From NCBI GenBank assembly GCA_029265085.1, contig JAJUJY010000006.1, positions 1-64,000 of the forward strand: a stretch of DNA of 64,000 nucleotides, given 5' to 3'. The stretch is from Chloroflexota bacterium (GTDB taxonomy: Bacteria; Chloroflexota; Anaerolineae; Anaerolineales; Anaerolineaceae). Under the pieces are notes generated by a model. The model had not been told where the DNA came from. It did not search any database and saw nothing but the letters and a program-made list of their open reading frames with translations. Made by a program: the position numbers and the translations under genes. Below are positions 1-7,969 of this stretch, one piece after another. The first letter of the stretch is position 1, and each line of letters starts with the position of its first letter.

Positions 1-2891
1 AAGGGCGTGGGACCGGAAATCTCATTGGTATATTCAAATGCAACCAGGCCAAAATCCTCTTCAATACGCCGCCGCAATGTTTCCAAGGATTCACGATAGC
101 GAGATAGCTCTAATTGCGCCTGAGTTGCGTGCCGTTCAGCAACAGACACACCCTGCTGCGCAGCCGTCTGGTCGATTTGAATTTTCTCAACCAATCCTTC
201 TAATTGGGTCAATTTCTTTTCCGCGGGCTCTATCTGTTCCTGAAGGACATCAATTGCCTGGTTGAGTTCTCCTTCTTGAGAGCGCAATTGGGATTTTTCG
301 GCTTCCAAGGATTCCGCAGATTGTTTCAACTGATCCAACCGGGTTTGAATGGACTGCTGTTGGTTCTTATTATTGCGGATCGTTTGCAGATTTTCCTCAA
401 GCCGTCGCTCTGCATCTTTCAAAGAGCGCGAGGTGACCGCAGCGTTAGTGTTCCAATGCACAACCTGTGACTGAAATTCTTCCAACGGCAGACGGTCTAA
501 TGAGCGCTGCAGATCACGGATTTTGTCATTCAATCCGGTATTGCTCTCAGACACTTTGTCAATTTCCGCTTTTGTGCGTTTGACTTCCTCAACTGCTTTT
601 TGGATCTGGTCATCCAGACTGACAACCTGGTTTTTCTGCCAATCACGCTTTTGGCGCACCTGCTCTAATTCCAAAGAAGCCTGTTGGAATTGTTGGGTAA
701 GCTGATTAAGCTTTTGATTCGCCAGGCGCAATTCCTTATCTTTTTCTTGCTGGGCAGCTCGTTGATGATCCACAGTCTGTCCCAGGTCGCGTATCTGCTC
801 AGTAGCCTGGGTAAAGCGCACTTCAACTTCGGCCAAAGCATCTTGTAGTTCACGTTTTTGCCGCGGACGGGCAATAACGCTGCTGCGGCCTTCCTGGCCA
901 GCAACAACCGCCCCAGTAGCCGAAAATACCTCACCAAGCAGGGTAACTAGCCGGGCATGAGAAGGAAGCTCAGGCAACAAACGCCGGGCAGCTTTGCGGT
1001 CGCGCACTACCATAACAGAACCAAGTAATAACCGCACCGCTGGCAGGACTTCCTCTGGCGCTTTGATAAGTTCAAATGCCACACCCAGGCAGTCCGGATC
1101 AGAAATTTTCGCAACAAAGTTGGCTTCCCGCAACAGTTCAACTGGGTACAAGACTGCCCGGCCTTTTTCGCCTTTTTCCAATAATTGCAAAACATGATCC
1201 AGGTCGGCTGAATGATCCATAAACAGGCTGTCCAGGTTTTCACCCAAGGCCGCTGCAATCGCCTGCTCATACTCGGCAGGCACCTCAATCAGGCTGCTAA
1301 TCGCACGAATTTTTCCGTTCACCTGCCCTTTTTGGGCTGCCTGCAAAACATACTTTGAACCCTGGTTTAACCCGGTCAGGCTGCGTTCAGCCTGCTCTAA
1401 AACGTCCAGTTGAGCCTTGATCCGCGATTTCTCAGCATTTAATCGCCCTTGTTCATCCTGGACCTTTTTTCGCTGGGATTCAGCTTCAGCAACCGCGCGC
1501 TGCAGTGCCTGAAGTTCATCTTCAAATTGTTTTCGGTCGGTTTCAGCTTGTGTGCGAGCCGCCTTTGCCGCCTCCAGCTTTTGATTTGCCTGTTCTACCG
1601 ATTGATCGGCTGTCTGCAAACTTTGCTGTAAAGACTCTCGGTTTTTTCGGAGCATTGCGGCCCGATTTTCAAGCTCGCCCTGGTGTGCCTTCAACTCAAC
1701 CTGGCGGGTTTCACTCTTCACCAACTGGCGGCGCATTTCACGCAGGTTATATTCAATATTTGAGCGTTCATTTTGCCGTGCTTCCAAATTGCGCCGGGCA
1801 GTTTCTACCTGTGCCTGAGCATCTTGATATTCATCCTGCAGCCGGTCGCGTTCTTCATAAATACCATCCAGACGATCTTGCAAGGCTCGATGCTCTTCTT
1901 CCAACCGTCCCTGGTCGCTTTTGAGATTTTTTTCCTGGTCCTGTAATGAACGTTGGCGTTCATCCATCACGGCCAGCATCCGGCTAACCTTTTCACGCTG
2001 GGTGTGCAAAGCGGCCGATTCGGTATGCCAGCCATTTAACGCATTCCGCACATCCTGCAGTTGTTCGCGGTGAGTCTTTAGTTTGCTTTCAACCTCTTCC
2101 AGGCGGTTGCGGGCAGCATCTAAAAGCACTTCTTGAGCGGTCAGCACATCCCGTGCGTGAGCCATTTCACGTTGTGTCCGGTGCCAATGATAGCCATACC
2201 ATTCACGCAGTAACAAGCGCAAATCGGCTTTGATCCGTTCATATTCAATCGCACGGGCAGCCTGTTTTTCCAGGCTTTTCAGACGGGGCTCCAACTCACT
2301 GAGGATATCTAAAACACGTTCCAGGTTTCTACGGGTGGTATCCAGGCGGTTTAGGGCTTCCTCGCGTCTGGAACGATACAATCCAATCCCAGCGGCTTCT
2401 TCAAAAAATTTACGCCGTTCCTCCGGTTTTAATGCCAGTGCCGCATCCACCAAACCTTGCCCAATGATGGTATACGTCCGTTCGGCCAAACCAGATTGCG
2501 CTAAAAGCTCAGAAGTCTCTTTTAGACGGACTTTTTGACCGTTGAGTAAATATTCATTTTGCCCATCCCGGTATGCTCGCCGGGCGATATTTACTTCACT
2601 ATAATCAATTGGCAGCCAACCATCCTCATTGTCAAAAGTAATCGATGCAGAAGCCATTCCAGCCCGCGGGCGTTGTTCAGACCCGGAGAAGATCATATCT
2701 TCCGTTTTTCGACCGCGCAGCAGCGAATATGACTGTTCGCCTAATACCCAGCGCAGCGCGTCAGCAACATTTGATTTACCAGAACCATTCGGGCCGACAA
2801 TCGCGGTCACATTTCCGGGAAACTCAAACAACGTTCGACTTGCAAACGTTTTATAGCCGTGAAGCTCAAGAGATTTAAGTCGCGATATCAT
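1..2891 (-). CDS. smc: Chromosome segregation protein SMC (5' part; C-terminus beyond window)
   Basis: Structural maintenance of chromosomes ATPase, which with ScpA and ScpB compacts and helps segregate the chromosome. About 963 N-terminal residues are present; the family is usually near 1,170-1,200, so the C-terminal head (signature motif, Walker B) lies outside the window. The protein opens with the N-terminal head (MISRLKSLELHGYKTFA) and a Walker A loop IVGPNGSGKSN about 30 residues in. Long Glu/Gln/Arg-rich coiled coil follows. A globular hinge sits near residues 527-647, and a second coiled coil runs to the edge. I chose the ATG at 2891, 32 nt after the rnc stop. The rnc-smc order is common in bacteria, and its partner scpA lies divergently at 6126. 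Identification is secure; only the 3' end is missing. Confidence 0.96.
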   Translation of the reverse strand, partial: MISRLKSLELHGYKTFASRTLFEFPGNVTAIVGPNGSGKSNVADALRWVLGEQSYSLLRGRKTEDMIFSGSEQRPRAGMASASITFDNEDGWLPIDYSEVNIARRAYRDGQNEYLLNGQKVRLKETSELLAQSGLAERTYTIIGQGLVDAALALKPEERRKFFEEAAGIGLYRSRREEALNRLDTTRRNLERVLDILSELEPRLKSLEKQAARAIEYERIKADLRLLLREWYGYHWHRTQREMAHARDVLTAQEVLLDAARNRLEEVESKLKTHREQLQDVRNALNGWHTESAALHTQREKVSRMLAVMDERQRSLQDQEKNLKSDQGRLEEEHRALQDRLDGIYEERDRLQDEYQDAQAQVETARRNLEARQNERSNIEYNLREMRRQLVKSETRQVELKAHQGELENRAAMLRKNRESLQQSLQTADQSVEQANQKLEAAKAARTQAETDRKQFEDELQALQRAVAEAESQRKKVQDEQGRLNAEKSRIKAQLDVLEQAERSLTGLNQGSKYVLQAAQKGQVNGKIRAISSLIEVPAEYEQAIAAALGENLDSLFMDHSADLDHVLQLLEKGEKGRAVLYPVELLREANFVAKISDPDCLGVAFELIKAPEEVLPAVRLLLGSVMVVRDRKAARRLLPELPSHARLVTLLGEVFSATGAVVAGQEGRSSVIARPRQKRELQDALAEVEVRFTQATEQIRDLGQTVDHQRAAQQEKDKELRLANQKLNQLTQQFQQASLELEQVRQKRDWQKNQVVSLDDQIQKAVEEVKRTKAEIDKVSESNTGLNDKIRDLQRSLDRLPLEEFQSQVVHWNTNAAVTSRSLKDAERRLEENLQTIRNNKNQQQSIQTRLDQLKQSAESLEAEKSQLRSQEGELNQAIDVLQEQIEPAEKKLTQLEGLVEKIQIDQTAAQQGVSVAERHATQAQLELSRYRESLETLRRRIEEDFGLVAFEYTNEISGPTP

Positions 2892-2923
2892 CGGCGCTAT
2901 TCAATTGCTCCCCTCTGGGAATT

Positions 2924-3643
2924 TCATTCTTTCAATCCTAGCTTGGTTAATGCCTCACGTGCTGCAATCTTTGCGGCAGCCTGCTTGCTGGGGCCACTGC
3001 CGGTTCCATACACTTCGCCATCGATGATTGCATCCACCTGGAATACTTTGGAATGGTCAGGACCAAAAGAACTGCGGGTGATGTATTGCGGGGCCATATG
3101 ACCTTGAGATTGTGCCCATTCCTGCAGCAAGCTTTTCGGATCTTCGTTGCGGTGGTTGATGATAATGTCATCGGATGCCTGGTCAAGAAATGGATCAATA
3201 AATTCTTCCACTCTGACAATCCCGCCATCCAAAAAGATTGCGCCGATCAAGGCTTCAAACGTATCACATAATAAAGCGGAACGTTCCCTGCCGCCTGCCT
3301 GGGCTTCCCCACGGCCAAGACGCATGGCATTTCCCAATTTAATCATCCGCGCAAAATCTGCCAGCTGTTCTGTATGAACCAAAGCAGAACGCATCCGGGT
3401 CAAATCCCCTTCCGGCATTTCCGGATACCGGTGATATAACCATGCGCCAACAATGAAATCTAATACAGCATCACCCAGAAATTCCAATCGCTCATTATCT
3501 TCTAATGCTTCCGGGTGCTCGTTCAAATAAGAACGATGTGTCAATGAACGGCTCAGCAAGAGCGTGTCGGTAAATTCCAGCCCCAATCGCTGCGCCAGTT
3601 CCAAAGGCGATTCCTGCCTTTGAACAGAGACTTGGTTATCCAA
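2924..3643 (-). CDS. rnc: Ribonuclease III
   Basis: Double-strand-specific endoribonuclease for rRNA precursor processing and mRNA turnover. At 239 residues it is full length. The catalytic RNase III domain carries the family signature NERLEFLGDAVLDFIVG (about residues 50-66), with the second acidic cluster CDTFEALIGAIFLDGG. A C-terminal double-stranded RNA-binding domain starts near DPKSLLQEWAQ and ends KQAAAKIAAREALTKLG. The start is a TTG at 3643, preceded by GGAGG seven bases upstream. It is co-directional with smc, with a 32-nt gap, and probably cotranscribed with the upstream molybdopterin genes. Confidence 0.96.
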   Translation of the reverse strand: MDNQVSVQRQESPLELAQRLGLEFTDTLLLSRSLTHRSYLNEHPEALEDNERLEFLGDAVLDFIVGAWLYHRYPEMPEGDLTRMRSALVHTEQLADFARMIKLGNAMRLGRGEAQAGGRERSALLCDTFEALIGAIFLDGGIVRVEEFIDPFLDQASDDIIINHRNEDPKSLLQEWAQSQGHMAPQYITRSSFGPDHSKVFQVDAIIDGEVYGTGSGPSKQAAAKIAAREALTKLGLKE

Positions 3644-3726
3644 TTTGAGTCCTCCTCTGAACTCAAGGAGCGCTAGCCACCTCAGCCAGATAGTTCAGGT
3701 AGCTCGCGTTCATCCAGTTCGAAAAT

Positions 3727-4830
3727 TTAGGTCGATGGGTTATATTTTAACCCCAAACCCGTCAAAATCAATACAGACGGACGAGGAATTTCCTTAAAGA
3801 TTTTCCGGTAAGCAGCCCAAACCAGTGCGCTGGTCGGTTCAATGTAATGACCGAGTTTCGCCATTTCGAAATAGGCTGGCTGAATTTCTTCCTCAGAAAC
3901 AGCTGTAAAAATCCCTTTGCCCTGCGGAATTTCGCGGATCAATGCCGCTGCACGTACAGGCTGTTTTACTCGTACCCCTTCTGCCAGGGTGGCAGCTTCA
4001 GGAGTATCTGCCATTGCCTCCATGCCGCGTTCAAATGCTGTTACCACCGGAGCACAGGCAGCCGCCTGAACACCTACAAAAAAAGGTTGGGCGGATATGT
4101 ATCCAGCCTTTTGCAGGGCTGCAAAGCCTCGAACAATTCCTAATAATAATCCGCCATGCCCAACAGGCGCAATCACACTGCCGGGCGCTTTCCGCCCAAG
4201 CTGCTCCCAAATTTCATAAGCAATCGTTGCAATCCCTGCCAATCCAAATGGTAAATAAGCATGACTGGCATACGGCACACCCTGGTTGACCTCATCCAAC
4301 ACCGCCTGTGCAGCAGCAGAACGCGGTCCAGGCACCCGGATGAGATCTGCACCATACCGCTCAATTTGCGTCCGCTTTGGCCCAGAAGCTGATTCCGGGA
4401 CAAATACGCGTGCTTTCATTTTCCCTCGGGCAGCATAGGCTGCAAATGATGCACCCGCATTTCCGGAGGAATCTTCCACGGCCTCATGCACCCCCCGCCC
4501 TAATAATTGGCTGACCAACACAGCCGATCCGCGGTCTTTGTATGAACCACTCGGATTCATGGACTCCATTTTTAGGGCAACATCCATTCCCTCAAATTTT
4601 TCCCAAAGCAAAGGCGTATTGCCTTCTCCCAGCGTAACAATCGGAGCTCCGGCTGCCAGGTGAAATGCATGGCGATAGCGCCAGTATCCAGGCAGATCCA
4701 TTTCAACTTGATGGAAATCAAAAAAAGGAGAATCTGCATAATCATAGATGCCGCCGCAATCCGGGCAGCGGTACGGCACGTCATGATCCGGATAGGGACT
4801 TCCGCAGCTTGTGCAAACAATGGCAGCCAT
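3727..4830 (-). CDS. Threonine synthase-like PLP-dependent enzyme with N-terminal zinc ribbon
   Basis: Fold-type II pyridoxal-phosphate enzyme of the threonine synthase/cysteate synthase group. The first 25 residues hold a CxxC...CxxC zinc ribbon (CTSCG, CPDCGG), a feature of many threonine synthases. The PLP Schiff-base lysine is K98 in NPSGSYKDRG; SSGNAGASFAAYAA and the glycine loop PVGHGGLLLG complete the cofactor pocket. Threonine synthase (O-phosphohomoserine to threonine) is the default call. The gene however sits between moaD-moaE and rnc rather than with thrA or thrB. A sulfur-related beta-replacement role with the neighbouring MoaD-like carrier cannot be excluded. The ATG at 4830 has AAGGAG just upstream, overlapping the end of the moaD-moaE gene. 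Confidence 0.8.
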   Translation of the reverse strand: MAAIVCTSCGSPYPDHDVPYRCPDCGGIYDYADSPFFDFHQVEMDLPGYWRYRHAFHLAAGAPIVTLGEGNTPLLWEKFEGMDVALKMESMNPSGSYKDRGSAVLVSQLLGRGVHEAVEDSSGNAGASFAAYAARGKMKARVFVPESASGPKRTQIERYGADLIRVPGPRSAAAQAVLDEVNQGVPYASHAYLPFGLAGIATIAYEIWEQLGRKAPGSVIAPVGHGGLLLGIVRGFAALQKAGYISAQPFFVGVQAAACAPVVTAFERGMEAMADTPEAATLAEGVRVKQPVRAAALIREIPQGKGIFTAVSEEEIQPAYFEMAKLGHYIEPTSALVWAAYRKIFKEIPRPSVLILTGLGLKYNPST

Positions 4831-4832
4831 GA

Positions 4833-5537
4833 TTAATCTCCTTCTTTGGGAATATACTCTCCTTCAACCCAAACCTCACCATCTGGGCTGATTTCTTTCT
4901 TCCATACCGGCACAATTTCCTTCAACCGGTCAATTCCGTACCGAGCCGCTTCAAAAACTCCCGTATCGCGGTGTGCCGCAGAACAGGCAATCAAGACGGT
5001 CGGGGTACGCGGCTGGAGAAGTCCAATCCGTTGAACGATCACAATTCCCTCTACCGCCGGCCATCGGGTGCGAATTTCCTGTGCCACTTGAGCCATTTTT
5101 GCTTCAGCCATCGGCACATAAGCCTCATATTCTAAGGCAGCAGTCTCATGCGGCTGATTTCGAACGGTTTGCCCGCGAACCATACCGGTGAAAACACAGG
5201 CAGCGCCAGTGGTAGGCAGGGTAATTTGATCTACCAATTCATCCAGATCGAGTGGCTCATGAGTGATTTTAAAAATAGTTGGAAGTTCAGTTCCGCCACT
5301 AACCGGTGGAAACAAAGCCACTTCTGCTCCATCGGGCAAAATATCACCATCAAATGAAAATTGCTGGTTAATTGAAACCAGACTGGTGCTCAAACGGCCG
5401 GATAAAGCCGGGTATGTCACTGCCAGCATATTCTTTAAATCGATAACACGAGCGTCATCCGCCAACGACACTTCAATCTGTCCAACACCAGCGCTTTGCT
5501 TCAAATGGGCAAAAAAAAGAACTTTAATTGATTTCAT
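4833..5537 (-). CDS. MoaD-MoaE fusion, molybdopterin synthase
   Basis: Both subunits of molybdopterin synthase, which transfers two sulfurs to precursor Z (cPMP), in one chain. The N-terminal 82 residues are MoaD (ubiquitin-like sulfur carrier, MKSIKVLFFAHLKQ...FPPVSGG). The remainder is MoaE (GAACVFTGMVRG, then HRDTGVFEAARYGIDRLK and VPVWKKE with the active-site lysines). The MoaD Gly81-Gly82 pair, which must be a free C-terminus to form the thiocarboxylate, is internal here and followed by TELP. Proteolytic release is therefore expected, as in the mycobacterial MoaX fusion. I preferred the ATG at 5537 over 5549 because MKSIKVLFF matches the usual MoaD start. It lies 20 nt after moaC. Confidence 0.92.
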   Translation of the reverse strand: MKSIKVLFFAHLKQSAGVGQIEVSLADDARVIDLKNMLAVTYPALSGRLSTSLVSINQQFSFDGDILPDGAEVALFPPVSGGTELPTIFKITHEPLDLDELVDQITLPTTGAACVFTGMVRGQTVRNQPHETAALEYEAYVPMAEAKMAQVAQEIRTRWPAVEGIVIVQRIGLLQPRTPTVLIACSAAHRDTGVFEAARYGIDRLKEIVPVWKKEISPDGEVWVEGEYIPKEGD

Positions 5538-5557
5538 AAGCCTACCCATAAATTGGT

Positions 5558-6040
5558 TTATACGTTATAAACATCGCCGCTCATCCCGCCATGTTTTTCC
5601 AACAGGCGGATATTCTGGATTCTGGCTGTTTTCTCCACAGCTTTGACCATATCATATACGGTCAGAGCAGCAACTGCCACGGCAGTCAATGCCTCCATTT
5701 CAATACCGGTTTTTCCGGTAGTTTTCAAGCGCGAGGTAATCATAACCCCTGGAATGGCATCATCTAATTCAAGCTCAACATTAATTTGATGAATTGGGAT
5801 CGGGTGGCACAAGGGAATCAGGTCAGCCGTTTTTTTTGCGCCTAAAATCCCTGCAATTTGGGCTACGGTTAAAACATCTCCTTTTTTCATCAATCCTTCG
5901 CGGATTAATGCAACCGTTTCCGGCTTAAGATGTACTTCACCCTGTGCTACTGCCGTCCGCTCGCTATCCGGTTTATGGCCAACGTCCACCATATGGGCTT
6001 TACCGGTTTCATCAATATGGGATAATTTTTGGTCAGACAT
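5558..6040 (-). CDS. moaC: Cyclic pyranopterin monophosphate synthase accessory protein MoaC
   Basis: Acts after MoaA in the first step of molybdenum cofactor synthesis, making cyclic pyranopterin monophosphate from the GTP-derived intermediate. At 160 residues it is full length. Family motifs are visible: MVDVGHKPDSERTAVA near the N-terminus, KKTADLIPLCHPIPI in the middle, and GIEMEALTAVAVAALTVYDM followed by LLEKHGGMSG at the end. It is the first gene of the moaC / moaD-moaE / PLP-enzyme / rnc / smc run. A TATAAT box ends six bases before the ATG, so the mRNA is predicted to be leaderless. moaA and moeA are not in the window. Confidence 0.96.
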   Translation of the reverse strand: MSDQKLSHIDETGKAHMVDVGHKPDSERTAVAQGEVHLKPETVALIREGLMKKGDVLTVAQIAGILGAKKTADLIPLCHPIPIHQINVELELDDAIPGVMITSRLKTTGKTGIEMEALTAVAVAALTVYDMVKAVEKTARIQNIRLLEKHGGMSGDVYNV

Positions 6041-6048
6041 AGCTCAAT

Positions 6049-6054
6049 TATACC
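6049..6054 (-). promoter_or_regulatory. -10 box of the moaC operon, leaderless start
   Basis: Read on the minus strand, TATAAT is followed by TGAGCT and then the moaC ATG at 6040. With transcription normally starting 6-7 nt after the -10 box, the mRNA would begin at or next to the start codon. No Shine-Dalgarno sequence is present and the -35 region is weak. Confidence 0.65.
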
Positions 6055-6112
6055 CGTGAACCTTAAAACTGAATTATACAGATCGCCAGGCGAAAAAAAG
6101 GCATTCCTCTGC

Positions 6113-6118
6113 TATAAT
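6113..6118 (+). promoter_or_regulatory. -10 box of scpA, leaderless start
   Basis: TATAAT is followed by seven bases and then the GTG start codon at 6126. No ribosome-binding site fits in between, so a leaderless transcript is inferred. It is divergent from the moaC promoter about 60 bp away. Confidence 0.65.
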
Positions 6119-6125
6119 AGCCCTC

Positions 6126-6938
6126 GTGAGCTTACAAGTCGCAACCCATCAAACCGAAGGATACCAGGTATTTACGGAAGTATATGAAGGTCCGTTAGAC
6201 CTGTTATTAGAATTAATTGAGAAGGCTGAACTGGACATCACTCGTCTGGCATTAGCCAAGGTAACCGATCAATACCTGGCTTATATGCAAATGCTGCAGG
6301 AGCGTAATGCGGCTGAAGTTTCTGCCTTTTTGGTAATTGCCGCTCGACTTTTACAAATTAAGTCGGCAGCACTGCTCCCGCGCCCGTCTTTAGCAATCGC
6401 TTCCGGAGAAGAAGAAGATCCCGGAGAAGCATTAGCACGCCAATTGATCCTTTATAAACGTTTTAAGGAACTGGCTGGCAGCTTGCTGGAACGAGAACAG
6501 GCCGGAAAGCGCACATACTTAAGGGTTGCCCCACCTCCCCGCGTTACTGCCAATGCTCGCCTGGATTTAAGCGGCATTACACTGATTGAGCTGGTCGATG
6601 CAGCCCGCAGCATCTTATTCCCTAAATCCTCGCTCACCTCGCTGGATAAGGTCGTGAATATGCCGCGCATCACGATCCGGGAAAAAATTCAAACCATTTT
6701 GGACACACTGCGGCACTTCCCCAATTACTCTTTTCGCCAATTGTTGAATCCAAAGCTAACCCGGGTTGAAATTGTGGTGACATTCCTGGCCTTGCTTGAA
6801 CTGGTCAAGCGGCATATCGTCTCTGCCCAACAAACCACCATTTTTGGAGACATCCAACTCGAACAATTGGAAAACCTGGATTCGCAAGAACCCATACAGA
6901 TAGAGTTCGAGGATGATCAAGGCGCAGCAATAGAGTAA
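6126..6938 (+). CDS. scpA: Segregation and condensation protein A (ScpA kleisin)
   Basis: Kleisin subunit that bridges SMC heads in the bacterial condensin complex. At 270 residues it is family length. The N-terminal kleisin motif VYEGPLDLLLELIEKAELDI (residues 19-38) and the following DQYLAYM...FLVIAARLLQIKSAALLPR are characteristic. The C-terminal winged-helix part that binds the SMC cap is at about residues 200-250 (VVTFLALLELVKRH). The start codon is GTG with no Shine-Dalgarno, directly downstream of a -10 box. It is divergent from the moaC-smc run, and scpB is not adjacent: the gene is followed by a terminator and an opposite-strand gene. Confidence 0.93.
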   Translation: MSLQVATHQTEGYQVFTEVYEGPLDLLLELIEKAELDITRLALAKVTDQYLAYMQMLQERNAAEVSAFLVIAARLLQIKSAALLPRPSLAIASGEEEDPGEALARQLILYKRFKELAGSLLEREQAGKRTYLRVAPPPRVTANARLDLSGITLIELVDAARSILFPKSSLTSLDKVVNMPRITIREKIQTILDTLRHFPNYSFRQLLNPKLTRVEIVVTFLALLELVKRHIVSAQQTTIFGDIQLEQLENLDSQEPIQIEFEDDQGAAIE

Positions 6939-6951
6939 TTGATTTGAAAAT

Positions 6952-6995
6952 AAAAAAAACACTGGTTACGGAAAATATCCTAAACCAGTGTTTTT
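6952..6995. terminator. Bidirectional intrinsic terminator between scpA and the 7011 gene
   Basis: The stem AACACTGGTT (6958-6967) pairs with AACCAGTGTT (6983-6992). It is flanked by an A-run on the left and a T-run on the right, so it can serve both convergent genes. Confidence 0.85.
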
Positions 6996-7010
6996 CATAA
7001 AGAAGAAAAA

Positions 7011-7577
7011 TCAATCTTCGGTTTCTTCTTCGTCCATTTCTTCTACTTCGCCATCCTCGCCAACCAGTTCGTATGGCAAACGACCGCTTAACCACACAAA
7101 CATCATATTAATATCATATTCGTGGTCACCAGAGCCCGGATAGGCTGCTTCATACGCATCATCCAACACTTCAAAACTATCCTTTTTAGGCCAGCGAGTT
7201 AAAAACCCAGGAAGTTTGGTGCGGTCAGCATCTAAAGGAAGTAATTCCCAGCCGCGAGCGGTCAGCAAATCATAGGCACGTTGAGCCATCTCTGGGTGGA
7301 CTTCAAACCACCCTGCAATGGCGTGTGCCACAAATTCCGGATTGCGCTCAAATGCAGATACTGCTGCTTTGGCTTTCACGGGTGCAGGTGCCTGGGCACT
7401 ATTCCGGAAACCGGGAACTTTCACCGAATTTTTAATAATCCGGTTCAATGTGCTCAAGTGCTGTGGGGATACTTTGTCGCTGCTAAGTACAAGTTGAATC
7501 AACTTGATCCGGTAATCCGGCAGCAAAAATTCATTAATCGCATGAAAAGGGATAAATTGGGCCTGTTTCTCGTTCAT
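7011..7577 (-). CDS. Conserved hypothetical protein with acidic C-terminus
   Basis: A 188-residue soluble protein not recognised as a known family. The N-terminal third (LLPDYRIKLIQLVLSSDKVS...LSTLNRIIKNSVKVPGFRN) is predicted helical. After an Ala/Pro/Lys linker (residues 62-72), a helical central part follows (FVAHAIAGWFEVHPEMAQRAYDLL). Then comes a Trp/Pro-rich segment (LPGFLTRWPKKDSFEVLDD). The tail is nearly all acidic (GEDGEVEEMDEEETED). There is no signal peptide or membrane segment. A TATAAT box lies seven bases before the ATG, so the message is probably leaderless, which also supports this start. The gene is framed by terminators on both sides and so is monocistronic. Confidence 0.75.
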   Translation of the reverse strand: MNEKQAQFIPFHAINEFLLPDYRIKLIQLVLSSDKVSPQHLSTLNRIIKNSVKVPGFRNSAQAPAPVKAKAAVSAFERNPEFVAHAIAGWFEVHPEMAQRAYDLLTARGWELLPLDADRTKLPGFLTRWPKKDSFEVLDDAYEAAYPGSGDHEYDINMMFVWLSGRLPYELVGEDGEVEEMDEEETED

Positions 7578-7584
7578 ACCTGCG

Positions 7585-7590
7585 ATTATA
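7585..7590 (-). promoter_or_regulatory. -10 box of the 7011-7577 gene, leaderless start
   Basis: On the minus strand TATAAT is followed by CGCAGGT and then ATG at 7577. The seven-base spacing places the predicted transcription start at the start codon. Confidence 0.6.
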
Positions 7591-7617
7591 ACTTTTTTTT
7601 CAAATTGCTGGAATAGA

Positions 7618-7664
7618 AAAGAAACAACAGCCTGCCAAGAAACCGGTCAGGCTGTTGTTTTCCA
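7618..7664. terminator. Intrinsic terminator downstream of the PspC-type gene
   Basis: The 12-bp stem AACAACAGCCTG (7623-7634) pairs with CAGGCTGTTGTT (7648-7659). On the minus strand it terminates the PspC gene at 7680; a T-run also exists on the plus side. Confidence 0.8.
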
Positions 7665-7679
7665 GTGTAAACAAACCAG

Positions 7680-7874
7680 TTATTCGCCCGGAATAATGAT
7701 CCAGCACAGCAAGTAGATCAGGATACCCGGAATACCACCTGGGATAAATGCCAATAAAAATCCCAGACGGAACCAGGCCGGGCTAATTCCAAAAAATTTT
7801 CCCAATCCGCCGCAAACCCCCGCCAATACCCGGTCAGAATTTGACCGCCTAAGTACATGGGTACTATTACTCAT
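7680..7874 (-). CDS. PspC-domain small membrane protein
   Basis: A 64-residue protein consisting almost entirely of a PspC domain. It opens with LRRSNSDRVLAGVCGGLGKFFGI, a typical Arg-rich, glycine-rich start, then has a hydrophobic segment (LGFLLAFIPGGIPGILIYLLCWIIIP) forming one or two membrane helices. PspC proteins of this size are linked to envelope stress responses, but stand-alone copies are common and their role is not settled. AAGGAG precedes the ATG. It is a single-gene unit ended by a strong terminator. Confidence 0.88.
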   Translation of the reverse strand: MSNSTHVLRRSNSDRVLAGVCGGLGKFFGISPAWFRLGFLLAFIPGGIPGILIYLLCWIIIPGE

Positions 7875-7969
7875 TTCAACACACTCCTTTATAAAAACTG
7901 GTCGAAGATTAACCAGATCAGTTCATATTAATATCTACGTGAGAATAAAGGAATGGTTGCAATCACTAA

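Noticed and set aside
3683..3726. In-frame continuation (FELDERELPELSG) after the TAA of the threonine-synthase-like gene
   Set aside because: The stop is TAA, which is not a recoding codon, and only 13 further codons are open; probably chance or an old C-terminal tail.
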